64,000 bases of DNA from Vibrio rarus (GCF_024347075.1 NZ_AP024900.1:1364001-1428000); one strand, 5' to 3'. Numbered from the stretch's first letter, positions 8,073-16,689 are shown. A program made the numbers and translations. Notes: generated by a model from the letters alone, not told the origin.

Positions 8073-9545
8073 TTATAACGCAGTCGGGACAGGCTCTTTC
8101 CAAGAGTTACGAGCTAGCCTTTTGGGTTTTCTCTTAGCCAAGTATTCTTGGTACTGAGGGTCAAAAGGGGTCGCTGCATTCCTGATTTTTACGTGTCGCT
8201 CTATAGGCACTTTAGCTATTTGGAACAAATTTAAGTGACAGTCCATGTTCATAATTTTCTGCCAACCGTGAAATTGCCACTGGCCTTTACGATTAAGAAA
8301 ATACTTATGAACAACCCAGTCTTTGGACTTGGTTGGATGACGCCTAACTGCCCAGTGCCATAGCGCTTGGAATAGTTTGTGGCCGACATACCCGAATACT
8401 TGTTTAGCAACACAATGGCGATAGTAGTTCGCCCATCCTCTAAGTTTCGGATTTATCAACTTGATAAGATCGTTAACAGGGATGGTTGCGTGCTTTTTAA
8501 TAAGTTCACGTAGATTTCTCAAGAATAACAGCGTGTTGGATTTGCTCGGTTTAATGAGTAATTTCCCTTTGTACTTCCTGTGATTGAAGCCCAGAAAGTC
8601 AAAGCCATCATCAATATGAGTGATCTTCGTTTTCTCTTCGGAGAGGGTTAACCCTCTTTCTGCCAAAAAGTCAGCAATCAACGGTTTGATGTCGTTCACT
8701 AGCACTTCCTTTGAAGAGCAAGTGACCACGAAATCATCCGCGTAACCGATAAAGTTGGCTCTAGCCCCCTGTTTCAGGGCTGTAGATTTTATTTGTTGTT
8801 CTATCCCCGCGAGAGTCATTAGCATCAAGGTTGGAGAAATTATTCCACCTTGAGGTGTACCTTCATCGGTATCGTAGAACAGTCCCTTATCCACATAGCC
8901 AGATTTTAACCATTGCTCTAACATACGTTTATCTACCGTGATATTGTTCATAAGCCATTGATGCCCGATTTTGTCGAAGCAAGCTTTAATATCTCCCTCA
9001 AGGACCCATTTCGCTGATTGCTTTAGAGCCAAACATTTGAAGCACTGACTGACGGCGTCAGCCGTGCTGCGATTTGGCCTAAAACCATAGCTATTGAGGT
9101 CGGCAAACGTTTCGGACACAGGCTCTAGTGCTAGAAGGTGGAGGGCTTGTTGCGCTCTATCAATCATGCATGGAATACCCAATGGCCTGAGCTTGCCGTT
9201 CTTTTTGGGAATGTAGATACGTTTGAGTGGTTTTGCAGAGTAAGCCTTGCGACTCAGTTGATTGACTGCTTTCATACGGCGTGCATCTGTGTTCCAGGTG
9301 ACACCGTCTATTCCAGGCGTTTTACTGCCTTTATTCTGAGAGACTCGCTTAACCGCAACAAGTTTGGCTGAGCGAGAATGAGTCAAGAGCCACTGTAAGG
9401 ACTTCACCTTACCGTATTTCTTTTCTCTCGTTGCTTTTGCGATACGCATTTGAAGCTTCAATACGTGTGCTTCAACGGATTTCCAATCGATGGACTGCCA
9501 TTGAGCGCCGTCAGAAGATGCACTAATCTCTTTCGAGATCATCAT
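8073..9545 (-). CDS. ltrA: group II intron reverse transcriptase/maturase
   Basis: Encoded in domain IV of the intron; it copies the intron RNA into DNA and helps splicing. The product has 490 residues. RT motifs include GIPCMIDRAQQALHLLALEP, YGFRPNRS, EGDIKACFDKIGH, GTPQGGIISP and the catalytic NFIGYADDF. The maturase (X) domain contains KLRGWANYYRHCV. The protein ends about 30 residues after DPQYQEYLAKR with no HNH cysteines, so the endonuclease domain seems absent; mobility would then use nicked or replicating DNA (family knowledge). The frame is open further upstream, but AAGGAGA at 9552-9558 fits the ATG at 9545, which is used. No internal stop is seen, so the element could be active. 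Confidence 0.93.
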   Translation of the reverse strand: MMISKEISASSDGAQWQSIDWKSVEAHVLKLQMRIAKATREKKYGKVKSLQWLLTHSRSAKLVAVKRVSQNKGSKTPGIDGVTWNTDARRMKAVNQLSRKAYSAKPLKRIYIPKKNGKLRPLGIPCMIDRAQQALHLLALEPVSETFADLNSYGFRPNRSTADAVSQCFKCLALKQSAKWVLEGDIKACFDKIGHQWLMNNITVDKRMLEQWLKSGYVDKGLFYDTDEGTPQGGIISPTLMLMTLAGIEQQIKSTALKQGARANFIGYADDFVVTCSSKEVLVNDIKPLIADFLAERGLTLSEEKTKITHIDDGFDFLGFNHRKYKGKLLIKPSKSNTLLFLRNLRELIKKHATIPVNDLIKLINPKLRGWANYYRHCVAKQVFGYVGHKLFQALWHWAVRRHPTKSKDWVVHKYFLNRKGQWQFHGWQKIMNMDCHLNLFQIAKVPIERHVKIRNAATPFDPQYQEYLAKRKPKRLARNSWKEPVPTAL

Positions 9546-10218
9546 TTGCTTTTCTCCTTGAATAAAGTTCTTCAAATTATCTCGCAATGGGAGACCAGTC
9601 GGAAGTGGGCTCACTTTTGTGATCAGACACAGGTCTGTATCTACATCATTACAATGTAGCTTTCGCTTTTTCCGACCTCCTATACCTGCATCACTATCGG
9701 CCACAAAGGCTTTCCCAAAGGGAGTGATTCAGGCTTACCCTGTTCCGTATGTTACGTAAAATGTCAGTTTAGATGCCCACTATAGTGCGGAGAGTACAGC
9801 GACCACGAAAGAGTACTGTCCAACCTCTTTCCAACTCTCATTGCCTTTTGGCCACAGCGTATTAACCACTTCCGCTGCTTCATCACATAACGCACCTTGA
9901 ATGGATTCACATACGTTCATCATACTGACTACCTAGCACTTACCCGAATTGTGGTTTTCAGGAGGAACGTCCTCTTACGATTCTTTTCCCACTCGGCCAG
10001 ACGGCCAAGTTTCGTTACATTGTCCGAGCCGCTGCTTTATTCAGGCTCGTAGGTTCATCTGGTGATACAGACGGTTCACTCATAAAGCGGTGAACAACGC
10101 TTCATACGACTTCAGGTCGCACAGACAAAATAGAGTTATTCTGTTGATAAGGCATCCTTATGCTTTAACAAGCTAGAATGACCAGTTAATTACTACGGTT
10201 AATGGAAATAACGGCTCA

Positions 10219-11382
10219 CTAGCGTTCTCGGGCGGCTAATGCACCGAACAGCGCACATAAAACCGCTATGAACATTACGCAAAGTAATGGCAGAAACCAC
10301 GAGTGACTCAATTGGTAAAGATAACCAAGAAGAGGTGGGCCTAAAGTGGCAATGGCGTAACCTATGCTTTGTGACATGGCAGAAAGTGCGGCAGCTTGTG
10401 AGGCTGAGTGTGTACGTAACCCCACCAACGAGATAGCAACAACAAAGGTAGAGCAGTTGCAAAAGCCAAACAATACCGTCCAAAAAGCAGCAAATTGTGG
10501 GGCGATTATTAAGCCTAGCACCGCCAATACCACACCCAGGGATGTGGTAATAAAGACCCTCTGAGTGTTTTTTACTCTAGAGAGTATTGGGATAAGCACG
10601 ATACCAGGAAGCATTGTTGATAATTGCAGTAACCCATACACATAGCCCGCTTGTATTTCATTCATGCCATGATCGAGCAATAGCTTGGGTAGCCAAGCTG
10701 CAAAGGAATAAAAAGTAAATGAGTTAAAACCTAACGCAAGTGTTACCTGCCATGCCACTGTACTTTTTAATAAACTTTTTATACTGATTAATTGTTGGCG
10801 ATTGTGTTGGTCATTAGTGTTGTCAGTGGCGAACCAAATAACTAATGCGGCAAGCGCAAAGACTAAGTTGAATAGTAAGGCCAACTGCCACCCAGAGAGC
10901 GATAGAAAGGTTTGATGAGATAACGGCACCATTACAGTGGAAGCTATGGTTGAACCTATGCCCATTGTAAAGACATACAAAGAGGTAACAACGGTAATGC
11001 GCGTTGGAAAACTGGCCTTAACCGCAACGGGCAACAACACGTTGCCCACCGCAATACCAGCTCCAATCAAGATTGTACCTATATACAAATAGCTTGCAGA
11101 GCCGGCTGAACGAAGGCAAATCCCAAGTAAAATTGCAAACAGTGCGCTACAGATGCTGCCCTTTAAGCCCCATTTATTTAATACCGTTAAGGCAACAGGA
11201 GAAATTAAGGCAAAGGAAAGCAAGGGCAGAGACGATAGCACACCTAGCATGGTTGAGCTTAGGTGCAGCTGAGTCATTATTTGGTCTAAAACAGGAGCGA
11301 GACTGGTAAATGGGCCTCGTAAATTTGCAGAGAGCAATAAAATGGCGGTTAGAGCAAGCAGGTGTTTTCGTGAAATGGCCAC
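10219..11382 (-). CDS. CynX/NimT-family MFS transporter
   Basis: Inner-membrane transporter of 387 residues with about 12 hydrophobic segments. The N-terminal stretch SANLRGPFTSLAPVLDQI and the later GNVLLPVAVKASFPTR are typical of the CynX/NimT (YeaN) branch of the major facilitator superfamily. That branch includes cyanate and 2-nitroimidazole transporters; the substrate here cannot be told. The start is GTG at 11382, since no ATG precedes MAISRK in frame; the ribosome site is weak (GGATAA). It is monocistronic, with the group II intron about 100 bp beyond its stop codon, and divergent from the lipoprotein gene at 11544. Confidence 0.88.
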   Translation of the reverse strand: MAISRKHLLALTAILLLSANLRGPFTSLAPVLDQIMTQLHLSSTMLGVLSSLPLLSFALISPVALTVLNKWGLKGSICSALFAILLGICLRSAGSASYLYIGTILIGAGIAVGNVLLPVAVKASFPTRITVVTSLYVFTMGIGSTIASTVMVPLSHQTFLSLSGWQLALLFNLVFALAALVIWFATDNTNDQHNRQQLISIKSLLKSTVAWQVTLALGFNSFTFYSFAAWLPKLLLDHGMNEIQAGYVYGLLQLSTMLPGIVLIPILSRVKNTQRVFITTSLGVVLAVLGLIIAPQFAAFWTVLFGFCNCSTFVVAISLVGLRTHSASQAAALSAMSQSIGYAIATLGPPLLGYLYQLSHSWFLPLLCVMFIAVLCALFGALAARER

Positions 11383-11543
11383 GGGTTATCCAAAAAATGA
11401 AGGAGGCAGGAGTATAAAGCAGTTAAGCTTATTTGTTGAGTAACAAAACAGTGATGATTGCGAATATTTTGTGTTGTGACGCAATAAAATCATTCATCAA
11501 TGGTGTTATGGTTTGGCATTATTGTGCAAGTTTAGGAACTAAA

Positions 11544-12500
11544 ATGTTGAGATGTGTGTTTCCTCTAAGTCTTATTTTTGTATTAAATGGCTGTGTGACT
11601 CATCATCAAGATCCAGTGAATACAAAAAGTTATGAGCAAATTAAAGGCTATACGTTAGTCAGTAAAGCTCAATTGGATTCTGATGGTGCAGCAGGTGTTG
11701 ATACCTATTCGTTAATACGGGATGCATTTGGGCCTCGTTCAATAGAAGCACCTGACTTATATGGCAAAGCAAACCATCAAGGGGCGCGTCATATTACGGA
11801 ATTGACCGATCCTGACATTGGCAACTACTTTAAATTTGTGATCCATAGAGACTTTGACCATGACAGAGATGTACTGGCTAAGAGTGATCGTCAGCGAAAT
11901 GAAATAAAGGTTTATGGTCGTTCCGACTCGTCACTTAAAGGTTATCTAGGTAAAACCTTTGAGTATCGCTGGAAATTTAGAATTGGTAATGATCTTAAAG
12001 TCACTAAGCATTTTACACACCTTTTCCAACTGAAAGCGGTGAAGAAGTCGGGGAGTGATGCGCTAGTTAACTCACCCATATTAACCCTGACGGCGAATGT
12101 TAGGCATGGTCGAAGTGGCTTAGAAGTGAGACACGTTGGTTATAATGCGGATCACAGTGGCACGATTAATCACACCTTGTATCACTCGACCCAACATAAC
12201 ATTGATTGGCAAAAAGATATAACCGGTCGTTGGTTTGAGGTGTTTGTCAGAGCCAATTATGCCGAGCATGGCAGTCTCACAATGACTGTGACTCCTGTTG
12301 GTGAGAAGACCCCATTAATTGAGGTGCATGAGAGCAATATCGAATTATGGCGCTCTGGCACAGATGCCGACCATGGCAATTTTGTCCGTCCTAAATGGGG
12401 TATTTACCGTTCATTGAAAGCCAAGCAGCAATTAAATGCCGGTGAAGATGAGGTGGATTTTGCTAACTTTGAAGTAAAAGAAGTGAAGCCTGTGTACTAA
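11544..12500 (+). CDS. lipoprotein resembling a jelly-roll polysaccharide lyase
   Basis: Predicted lipoprotein of 318 residues. The signal MLRCVFPLSLIFVLNGC ends in the lipobox VLNGC. The mature part contains FKFVIHRDFDHDRDV, DRQRNEIKVYG, KTFEYRWKFRIG and KHFTHLFQLKAV. That arrangement recalls glucuronan-lyase/CIP1 and heparinase-I-like jelly rolls; conserved RQR, Lys, His and Gln residues would line the groove. Enzyme class and substrate remain inference. The frame is open from 11433, but TAGGAA just before the ATG at 11544, and the signal peptide itself, fix this start. A terminator follows at 12511. It may act on the same type of polysaccharide as the lectin-like lipoprotein at 2183-7423. 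Confidence 0.6.
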   Translation: MLRCVFPLSLIFVLNGCVTHHQDPVNTKSYEQIKGYTLVSKAQLDSDGAAGVDTYSLIRDAFGPRSIEAPDLYGKANHQGARHITELTDPDIGNYFKFVIHRDFDHDRDVLAKSDRQRNEIKVYGRSDSSLKGYLGKTFEYRWKFRIGNDLKVTKHFTHLFQLKAVKKSGSDALVNSPILTLTANVRHGRSGLEVRHVGYNADHSGTINHTLYHSTQHNIDWQKDITGRWFEVFVRANYAEHGSLTMTVTPVGEKTPLIEVHESNIELWRSGTDADHGNFVRPKWGIYRSLKAKQQLNAGEDEVDFANFEVKEVKPVY

Positions 12501-12510
12501 ACGAGAATAA

Positions 12511-12550
12511 GGAATAATAGATTGCTAGCTATTATTCCTTAACTTTTTTT
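12511..12550 (+). terminator. terminator after the lyase-like lipoprotein gene
   Basis: A 10-bp stem GGAATAATAG / CTATTATTCC (12511-12537) with an 8-nt loop, followed by TTAACTTTTTTT. Confidence 0.85.
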
Positions 12551-13195
12551 CTTTAATCTAGTGCACTATAACTATGTTGTAGTAACAATATCAACGCTCA
12601 ATAGAGTTCAATATTCAAAGTAAGCCCAATAAGTTAAAAGCATTCAATAGATCCGTAGAAATGGTGAACGGTGGGAGTTACCTGTCTGATAAATTGCAAT
12701 AAAGGCAATAATGACAGTTGTTCAATAATCTGCAGCAACCGCCACAGATTGAAATGTAGTGCAGTACAACCATTAAAGAGCCAATCAACCCGGATAATGA
12801 GTGAACCTAAGCTTATCCATGCAAGTTGAGATGGGCAAATTGATAATCTAGCGGCAAGTTATCATCTTTCAATTAAGCACACAGTGAAGTCATCACCATA
12901 GAAATACAATCCAGTTAAGGTGCGCCTGGTTAGACAATGACGAAGACAGGGGCGTTATTATGAAAAACTCAGATAGATAAACATCCGTGTTTACCCGTTA
13001 CAGTCAACCAGCAACATGACCTGTAATTGCAGAGCGATAAATTAATGCGGTATTGTTATGTTGATTGTGTCTATATGACAATGTCTTTGTTTTGTGCGTG
13101 TTGTGATAATCAGATAATCTACAACAGATGTGGGTAGCAAGACTTAAACAATAGAGGGGATAAATAAAGAAGCAGTTTAAGATCAAATAAACCCT
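12551..13195. other. gene-poor stretch left of dif
   Basis: No intact gene is supported. A minus-strand frame open over 12634-12858 (about 75 codons) reads like protein (RVDWLFNGC, FNLWRLLQIIEQ, FIRQVTPTVHHFYG). It has tandem stops upstream and no start, so it may be the tail of a decayed gene; the family was not recognised. The rest holds nothing recognisable. Terminus-proximal positions beside dif commonly gain and lose Xer-integrated elements (family knowledge). Confidence 0.5.
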
Positions 13196-13223
13196 ATTTA
13201 ACATAATATACATAATACGTACT
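13196..13223 (-). other. dif: dif site (XerC/XerD recombination site) of the chromosome
   Basis: Read on the minus strand: XerC arm AGTACGTATTA, spacer TGTATA, XerD arm TTATGTTAAAT. Spacer and XerD arm equal those of Escherichia coli dif as I recall it. The XerC arm differs from the Vibrio cholerae dif1 arm as I recall it (AGTGCGCATTA) at two of 11 positions. Its place beside matP, in a gene-poor gap and with matS sites around, is what a chromosome terminus should show. Only one copy was seen, so there is no sign of an integrated Xer-dependent phage. Confidence 0.88.
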
Positions 13224-13365
13224 TAAATAGTAAGGGGCTATTTAAGTAAAATGAGCATGTTTAGTACTGCGTTACTTATCTTTGAGTCTTGCTCTGCTTA
13301 ATTTGGAGTTTGTCGTCTGCTGTGTTTGAGCTTGCTGTTGTGGTCTGTAATAAAATTGCTGCGTA

Positions 13366-13414
13366 TAAACTATTGCGCCTACAAACGGTTCGTGTATTTA
13401 GGCGCAATAGTTTA
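13366..13414. repeat. perfect 16-bp inverted repeat between dif and the DUF3634 gene
   Basis: Arms TAAACTATTGCGCCTA (13366-13381) and TAGGCGCAATAGTTTA (13399-13414) are perfectly complementary around a 17-nt loop. It lies 36 bp after the stop of the minus-strand DUF3634 gene, but neither side has a T run, so a classical terminator is doubtful. It could be a protein site or an RNA 3'-end stem. Confidence 0.8.
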
Positions 13415-13449
13415 AAAGAAATATTTTAAAAGAAACGTCACCTCTAGCG

Positions 13450-13755
13450 TTAACGCTTCTTAGCGTGTGGTTTGCCACCAGTTAGCGCGCTACGTAAAAT
13501 GTGACGTGTTTTATTGGGAATACCCTTGGAGAATTTCATTCTGTATTGTTTTCTTGAACGGTACACTTTTACTGTGCCATCAAATGGATTTCCTTTAACG
13601 ATGCTTTTACATTGATGCAGAAAATCTTTGTCTACGTGCCCCGAATAAGCACTCACGTCACCTTGTTTGAATTGAATTTTCATAAACGGCTTATCGTATA
13701 GCACGATGGCAAAGATAAGAATGGCGGCTAATAATATGACGTATAGCATGGGCAC
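13450..13755 (-). CDS. DUF3634 family membrane-anchored protein
   Basis: The product has 101 residues: an N-terminal membrane segment (LYVILLAAILIFAIVLY) followed by a basic cytosolic or periplasmic part with FKQGDVSAYSGHVDK, GTVKVYRSRKQYRMKFS and a Lys/Arg-rich tail (GGKPHAKKR). This matches the small DUF3634 family of Vibrio and relatives, whose function is unknown. It lies 18 bp after matP in the same direction, so it is likely co-transcribed. That neighbourhood might hint at a chromosome or division link, but nothing in the sequence shows it. Confidence 0.82.
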   Translation of the reverse strand: MPMLYVILLAAILIFAIVLYDKPFMKIQFKQGDVSAYSGHVDKDFLHQCKSIVKGNPFDGTVKVYRSRKQYRMKFSKGIPNKTRHILRSALTGGKPHAKKR

Positions 13756-13773
13756 CTCGATGACGATTGAGAG

Positions 13774-14223
13774 TTAGTCGGATAAGAGTTTGTTGAGATC
13801 TTCTTTTAGTAAGTTTACCTTTAGACTGGCTTTTTCACTGCGCTGCGCTTCACTTAATAGATACTCAATAGCATCGGATAATGTACAACCCAATTCGTTG
13901 GCACGTAACGACAGTTTTTCCCATACTCGGTAGTCTAAATCGATGGATTTTTTCCTAGTATGAACTTGCTCAGCATTAAAATGACGTTTACGTTTTGCCC
14001 GAATCGCTTGTTTTAACTTGTTATCAAGCTCAAAAGACATGTGATTATCAATCCATTCCAGTACTTGCACAGGTTCATGCTCAATAGCTCTAAGAAGTTC
14101 AACTGCGGTGGCATCCACACTACTGTCTAAATGACGGGTAATGGTTTCTCCTTCCTTCCATTTTTTTATCAGGTAGTTCCATTTCCAGCCACACTCTAGG
14201 TTCTCTAACTGTTGATATTTCAT
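13774..14223 (-). CDS. matP: MatP, Ter-macrodomain organiser
   Basis: DNA-binding protein that compacts the terminus region by binding matS sites and that links it to the division machinery. The product has 149 residues, the usual length. The N-terminal four-helix part starts MKYQQLENLECGWKWNYLIKKW. The ribbon-helix-helix follows (RKKSIDLDYRVWEKLSLRANELG, here split as RKKSIDLDYRVWEKL and SLRANELGCTLSDAIEYLL). The tail is coiled-coil-like and Glu/Lys-rich, used for tetramer bridging in the family. It is divergent from the Lon-like gene. A near-perfect matS (14263-14275) sits in its own upstream region. dif lies 550 bp away. Confidence 0.95.
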   Translation of the reverse strand: MKYQQLENLECGWKWNYLIKKWKEGETITRHLDSSVDATAVELLRAIEHEPVQVLEWIDNHMSFELDNKLKQAIRAKRKRHFNAEQVHTRKKSIDLDYRVWEKLSLRANELGCTLSDAIEYLLSEAQRSEKASLKVNLLKEDLNKLLSD

Positions 14224-14262
14224 GGTTTGAAATCTTAATCCGTTAAATTAAAAGGCAACACA

Positions 14263-14275
14263 GTGACAGCGTAAC
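14263..14275. other. matS-like site (one mismatch) upstream of matP
   Basis: GTGACAGCGTAAC matches GTGACRNYGTCAC at 12 of 13 positions. It lies 40 bp upstream of the matP start, so binding there could also affect matP transcription (inference). The identical 13-mer occurs again at 26907-26919. Confidence 0.5.
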
Positions 14276-14344
14276 CCTTGAGATGGCCTTTGACAATGTT
14301 ATGCATGGTGTTATTTGGCTTTGTGCACAAAATCAAAGCACGTC

Positions 14345-14399
14345 ACAGATAACCTTTGGCAATTACATAGGTTAAATGACTATTTTTCGGGTTATCTGT
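14345..14399. promoter_or_regulatory. 10-bp inverted repeat in the matP / Lon-like divergent promoter region
   Basis: ACAGATAACC (14345-14354) and GGTTATCTGT (14390-14399) form a perfect inverted repeat with 35 bp between arms, midway between the two divergent starts. It may be an operator; the regulator is unknown. Confidence 0.4.
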
Positions 14400-14447
14400 C
14401 ATTACCTTAGGTATACTAAGCCACAGTGTATATTTTAGTAATTATTT

Positions 14448-16091
14448 ATGAAATCCATTGACTGGCGACTCGCTACTCCACAACATTCACACGTTATAGA
14501 CTCTAGCCGAGCTTTATCTCAATACCCTGAATTTTCATTTAATTCTTTGCAACCAAGACTTGAGGCGACCTTAAAACGTTATCTTGCATTAGGTGCAAGC
14601 GCTCCGTTATTGGCAATTAATAGTTCCGATACCGTTACTGCACGTAAAGAGATTGCATCGCTACTGAGTTCTTTGACTGATTTCCAAGTTGAGCACACCG
14701 AATCCATAGCAGATAAAGAGCTGCTTGGAAGTTACGCGGTAACAAACTCCGGCGATTGCCAAACGTATACTGGTTTGCTTGAAAAGCTCAATAACGGTTA
14801 CTTAATTATTTCTGCTAATGCATTGTTAGCTAAGCCAACTACCCTGCTGGCTATTCGTGCTTTACTGTCAGGGGAAGCGGTTTCCAGAGTTGCCACTGGA
14901 GATAATGCTTTTTCTCCAGTGCAAAACTTTACCAGTAGCGTCAAAGTTATTGTGGTGGGCGATCGCAATCAATTAGCCGATTTAGATTATTTAGATCCTG
15001 CATTTTCATCTTCTTATACCATGTTTACCGAAGTAGAGATGGACGTGCGCTTAGACTCAGTTACGGCACCTCTTTATCTAGGCTATGTGGCAAGTCTGGT
15101 ACGCCAAGCGCAACTACCTGATTTAACCTCTGATGCTATCTATAGCTTTTTAACCGCAGGGGCTCGTGTATGTGAAGAACAACACTTTGTGCCCTTATCC
15201 TCCTCTTGGATTTGCTCGTTATTAACTGAAGCTGCCTTAGAGTCACAGTCACAGCCGATTGAAGCCAAACATATCGATGGTGCGCTGGAAGCCCGTTATT
15301 ATCGTGAGTCTTATTTGCCAAACCGAGCATTGGATGACATTCTGGATGGTCAGGTATTGATTCAGACCGAAGGCAAGCAAGTGGGCCAAGTGAACGGATT
15401 AACCGTGATAGATGTTCCAGGCCATCCAGTGTGTTACGGTGAGCCTGCTAGAATATCGTGTGTAATCCATTTTGGTGATGGTGATGTGTCTGATGTAGAG
15501 CGCAAAGCCGAACTGGGTGGCAATTTACATGCAAAAGGCATGATGATCATGCAAGCATTTCTCAGTAGCGCCCTCGATCTTGATGAACCATTGCCATACT
15601 CAGCTTCTATTGTATTTGAACAATCCTACAGTGAAGTGGATGGCGATAGCGCATCGTTAGCGGAGTTATGTGCCTTTGTTAGTGCCTTATCGGGCTATGA
15701 AATTAAACAAAGCATTGCGGTAACGGGCGCTGTAGATCAGTTTGGTCGAGTGCAAGCCGTTGGTGGATTAAACGAAAAGATTGAAGGTTTTTTCTATGTG
15801 TGCGCGCATCAAGGATTAACGGGAGAGCAAGGGGTTGTCATGCCCGCCTCTAACCTTCGACATCTTTCTTTACATAATGATGTGATAGATGCCATCAAAC
15901 AAGGACAGTTCCATATCTGGAGTGTCGAAGATGTGGATCAAGCTTTACGTATTATCACCGGACAGCAGTTCTGTGGTGACAGTGACGATACCATCTTAAA
16001 TAAAATAGCCGAACGTATCGATAGGCTTAATCAACAAGAACTGGGCGAAAATTTAATTAAACGCCTAAAAAGAATGCTGTTTAAGGACTGA
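14448..16091 (+). CDS. ycbZ: Lon-like protease with degenerate ATPase part (YcbZ type)
   Basis: The product has 547 residues. The C-terminal half is a Lon protease domain with the catalytic dyad. Ser401 lies in [13 protein letters not shown] and Lys444 in [11 protein letters not shown], and the [19 protein letters not shown] context is typical. The N-terminal half takes the place of the ATPase, but [15 protein letters not shown] has no GxxGxGKS Walker A motif. This is characteristic of the YcbZ branch of gamma-proteobacteria, whose substrates are poorly known. No strong ribosome site precedes the ATG at 14448. fabA begins 67 bp after its stop codon, the same order as in Escherichia coli (ycbZ-fabA-rmf). 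Confidence 0.9.
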   Translation: MKSIDWRLATPQHSHVIDSSRALSQYPEFSFNSLQPRLEATLKRYLALGASAPLLAINSSDTVTARKEIASLLSSLTDFQVEHTESIADKELLGSYAVTNSGDCQTYTGLLEKLNNGYLIISANALLAKPTTLLAIRALLSGEAVSRVATGDNAFSPVQNFTSSVKVIVVGDRNQLADLDYLDPAFSSSYTMFTEVEMDVRLDSVTAPLYLGYVASLVRQAQLPDLTSDAIYSFLTAGARVCEEQHFVPLSSSWICSLLTEAALESQSQPIEAKHIDGALEARYYRESYLPNRALDDILDGQVLIQTEGKQVGQVNGLTVIDVPGHPVCYGEPARISCVIHFGDGDVSDVERKAELGGNLHAKGMMIMQAFLSSALDLDEPLPYSASIVFEQSYSEVDGDSASLAELCAFVSALSGYEIKQSIAVTGAVDQFGRVQAVGGLNEKIEGFFYVCAHQGLTGEQGVVMPASNLRHLSLHNDVIDAIKQGQFHIWSVEDVDQALRIITGQQFCGDSDDTILNKIAERIDRLNQQELGENLIKRLKRMLFKD

Positions 16092-16158
16092 TCGGAGTTG
16101 TAAGCACCATAGTGCATCACATAAGATGCATGTTCAAAATATCTGGAGACTCAAAACA

Positions 16159-16689
16159 ATGCAACAAAAACCTTGCGATATCGCAAACTCATATGATCGT
16201 GAAGACCTATTAGCATCAAGCCGTGGCGAGCTATTTGGCCCTCAAGGTCCTCAACTGCCCGCTCCTAATATGTTGATGATGGACCGTGTGACTAAAATGT
16301 CACAGACTGAAGGTGAGTTTGGCAAAGGTCTTATTACTGCAGAGCTAGATATTACTCCTGATCTATGGTTCTTTGACTGCCACTTCCCTGGTGACCCAGT
16401 GATGCCTGGCTGCCTAGGTCTTGATGCAATGTGGCAACTGGTTGGTTTCTTCCTTGGCTGGATTGGTGGCGAAGGTAAAGGTCGTGCGCTAGGTGTTGGC
16501 GAAGTGAAGTTTACTGGCCAAATCTTACCTACAGCGAAAAAAGTGACTTATGAAATCCAAATGAAACGTGTCGTTAACCGTAAATTGGTGATGGGCATGG
16601 CAGATGGTCGCGTTCTCGTTGACGGTAAAGAAATTTACGTAGCAAAAGATCTTAAAGTGGGCTTGTTCCAAGATACATCTAAGTTCTAA
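16159..16689 (+). CDS. fabA: 3-hydroxydecanoyl-ACP dehydratase/isomerase FabA
   Basis: Cytosolic enzyme that dehydrates 3-hydroxydecanoyl-ACP and isomerises the product to the cis-3 form, the branch point to unsaturated fatty acids. The product has 176 residues. It shows [28 protein letters not shown], the active-site His in [19 protein letters not shown] (with the Asp in GLDAMWQ) and a typical C-terminus. The frame is open from 16126, but GGAGA at 16143-16147 fits the ATG at 16159, and the family starts there. It probably shares transcripts with the Lon-like gene. It is convergent with rmf, as in Escherichia coli. Confidence 0.97.
   Translation: MQQKPCDIANSYDREDLLASSRGELFGPQGPQLPAPNMLMMDRVTKMSQTEGEFGKGLITAELDITPDLWFFDCHFPGDPVMPGCLGLDAMWQLVGFFLGWIGGEGKGRALGVGEVKFTGQILPTAKKVTYEIQMKRVVNRKLVMGMADGRVLVDGKEIYVAKDLKVGLFQDTSKF

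Larger units (their letters stand above)
7963..10122 (-). mobile_element. complete group II intron (ribozyme plus maturase gene)
   Basis: On the minus strand the element starts with GTGCGACCTGAAGTCG at 10122, a standard group II 5' end. It carries a reverse transcriptase/maturase frame, then a 34-nt domain V hairpin at 8004-8037 (starts GAGCCGTATG, ends GTACGGTTC). A domain VI hairpin follows at about 7970-8000 (GGCACTTG-GTAA-CAAGTGTC), and the end is CCACCCGAC at 7963. The length of about 2160 nt is typical. Exon bases 10123-10128 read TTGTCT (IBS1 candidate). GGACAA at 10020-10025 could be EBS1, pairing with one G-U. The 3' edge could be 7961 instead. Confidence 0.93.

Noticed and set aside
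9138..9659. Plus-strand frames inside the intron reverse transcriptase gene
   Set aside because: Shadows of the RT coding sequence; no ribosome sites or protein signatures.
13004..13213. Minus-strand 69-residue frame overlapping dif
   Set aside because: No ribosome site, no recognisable protein pattern, and it contains part of the dif site.
13366..13414. The 16-bp hairpin as an integron attC site
   Set aside because: It lacks the GTTRRRY / RYYYAAC core ends, and no integrase or cassette array is nearby.
16113..16130. TGCATC / GATGCA inverted repeat before fabA as a FabR or FadR operator
   Set aside because: Arms do not fit either known operator, and short palindromes of this size are common.
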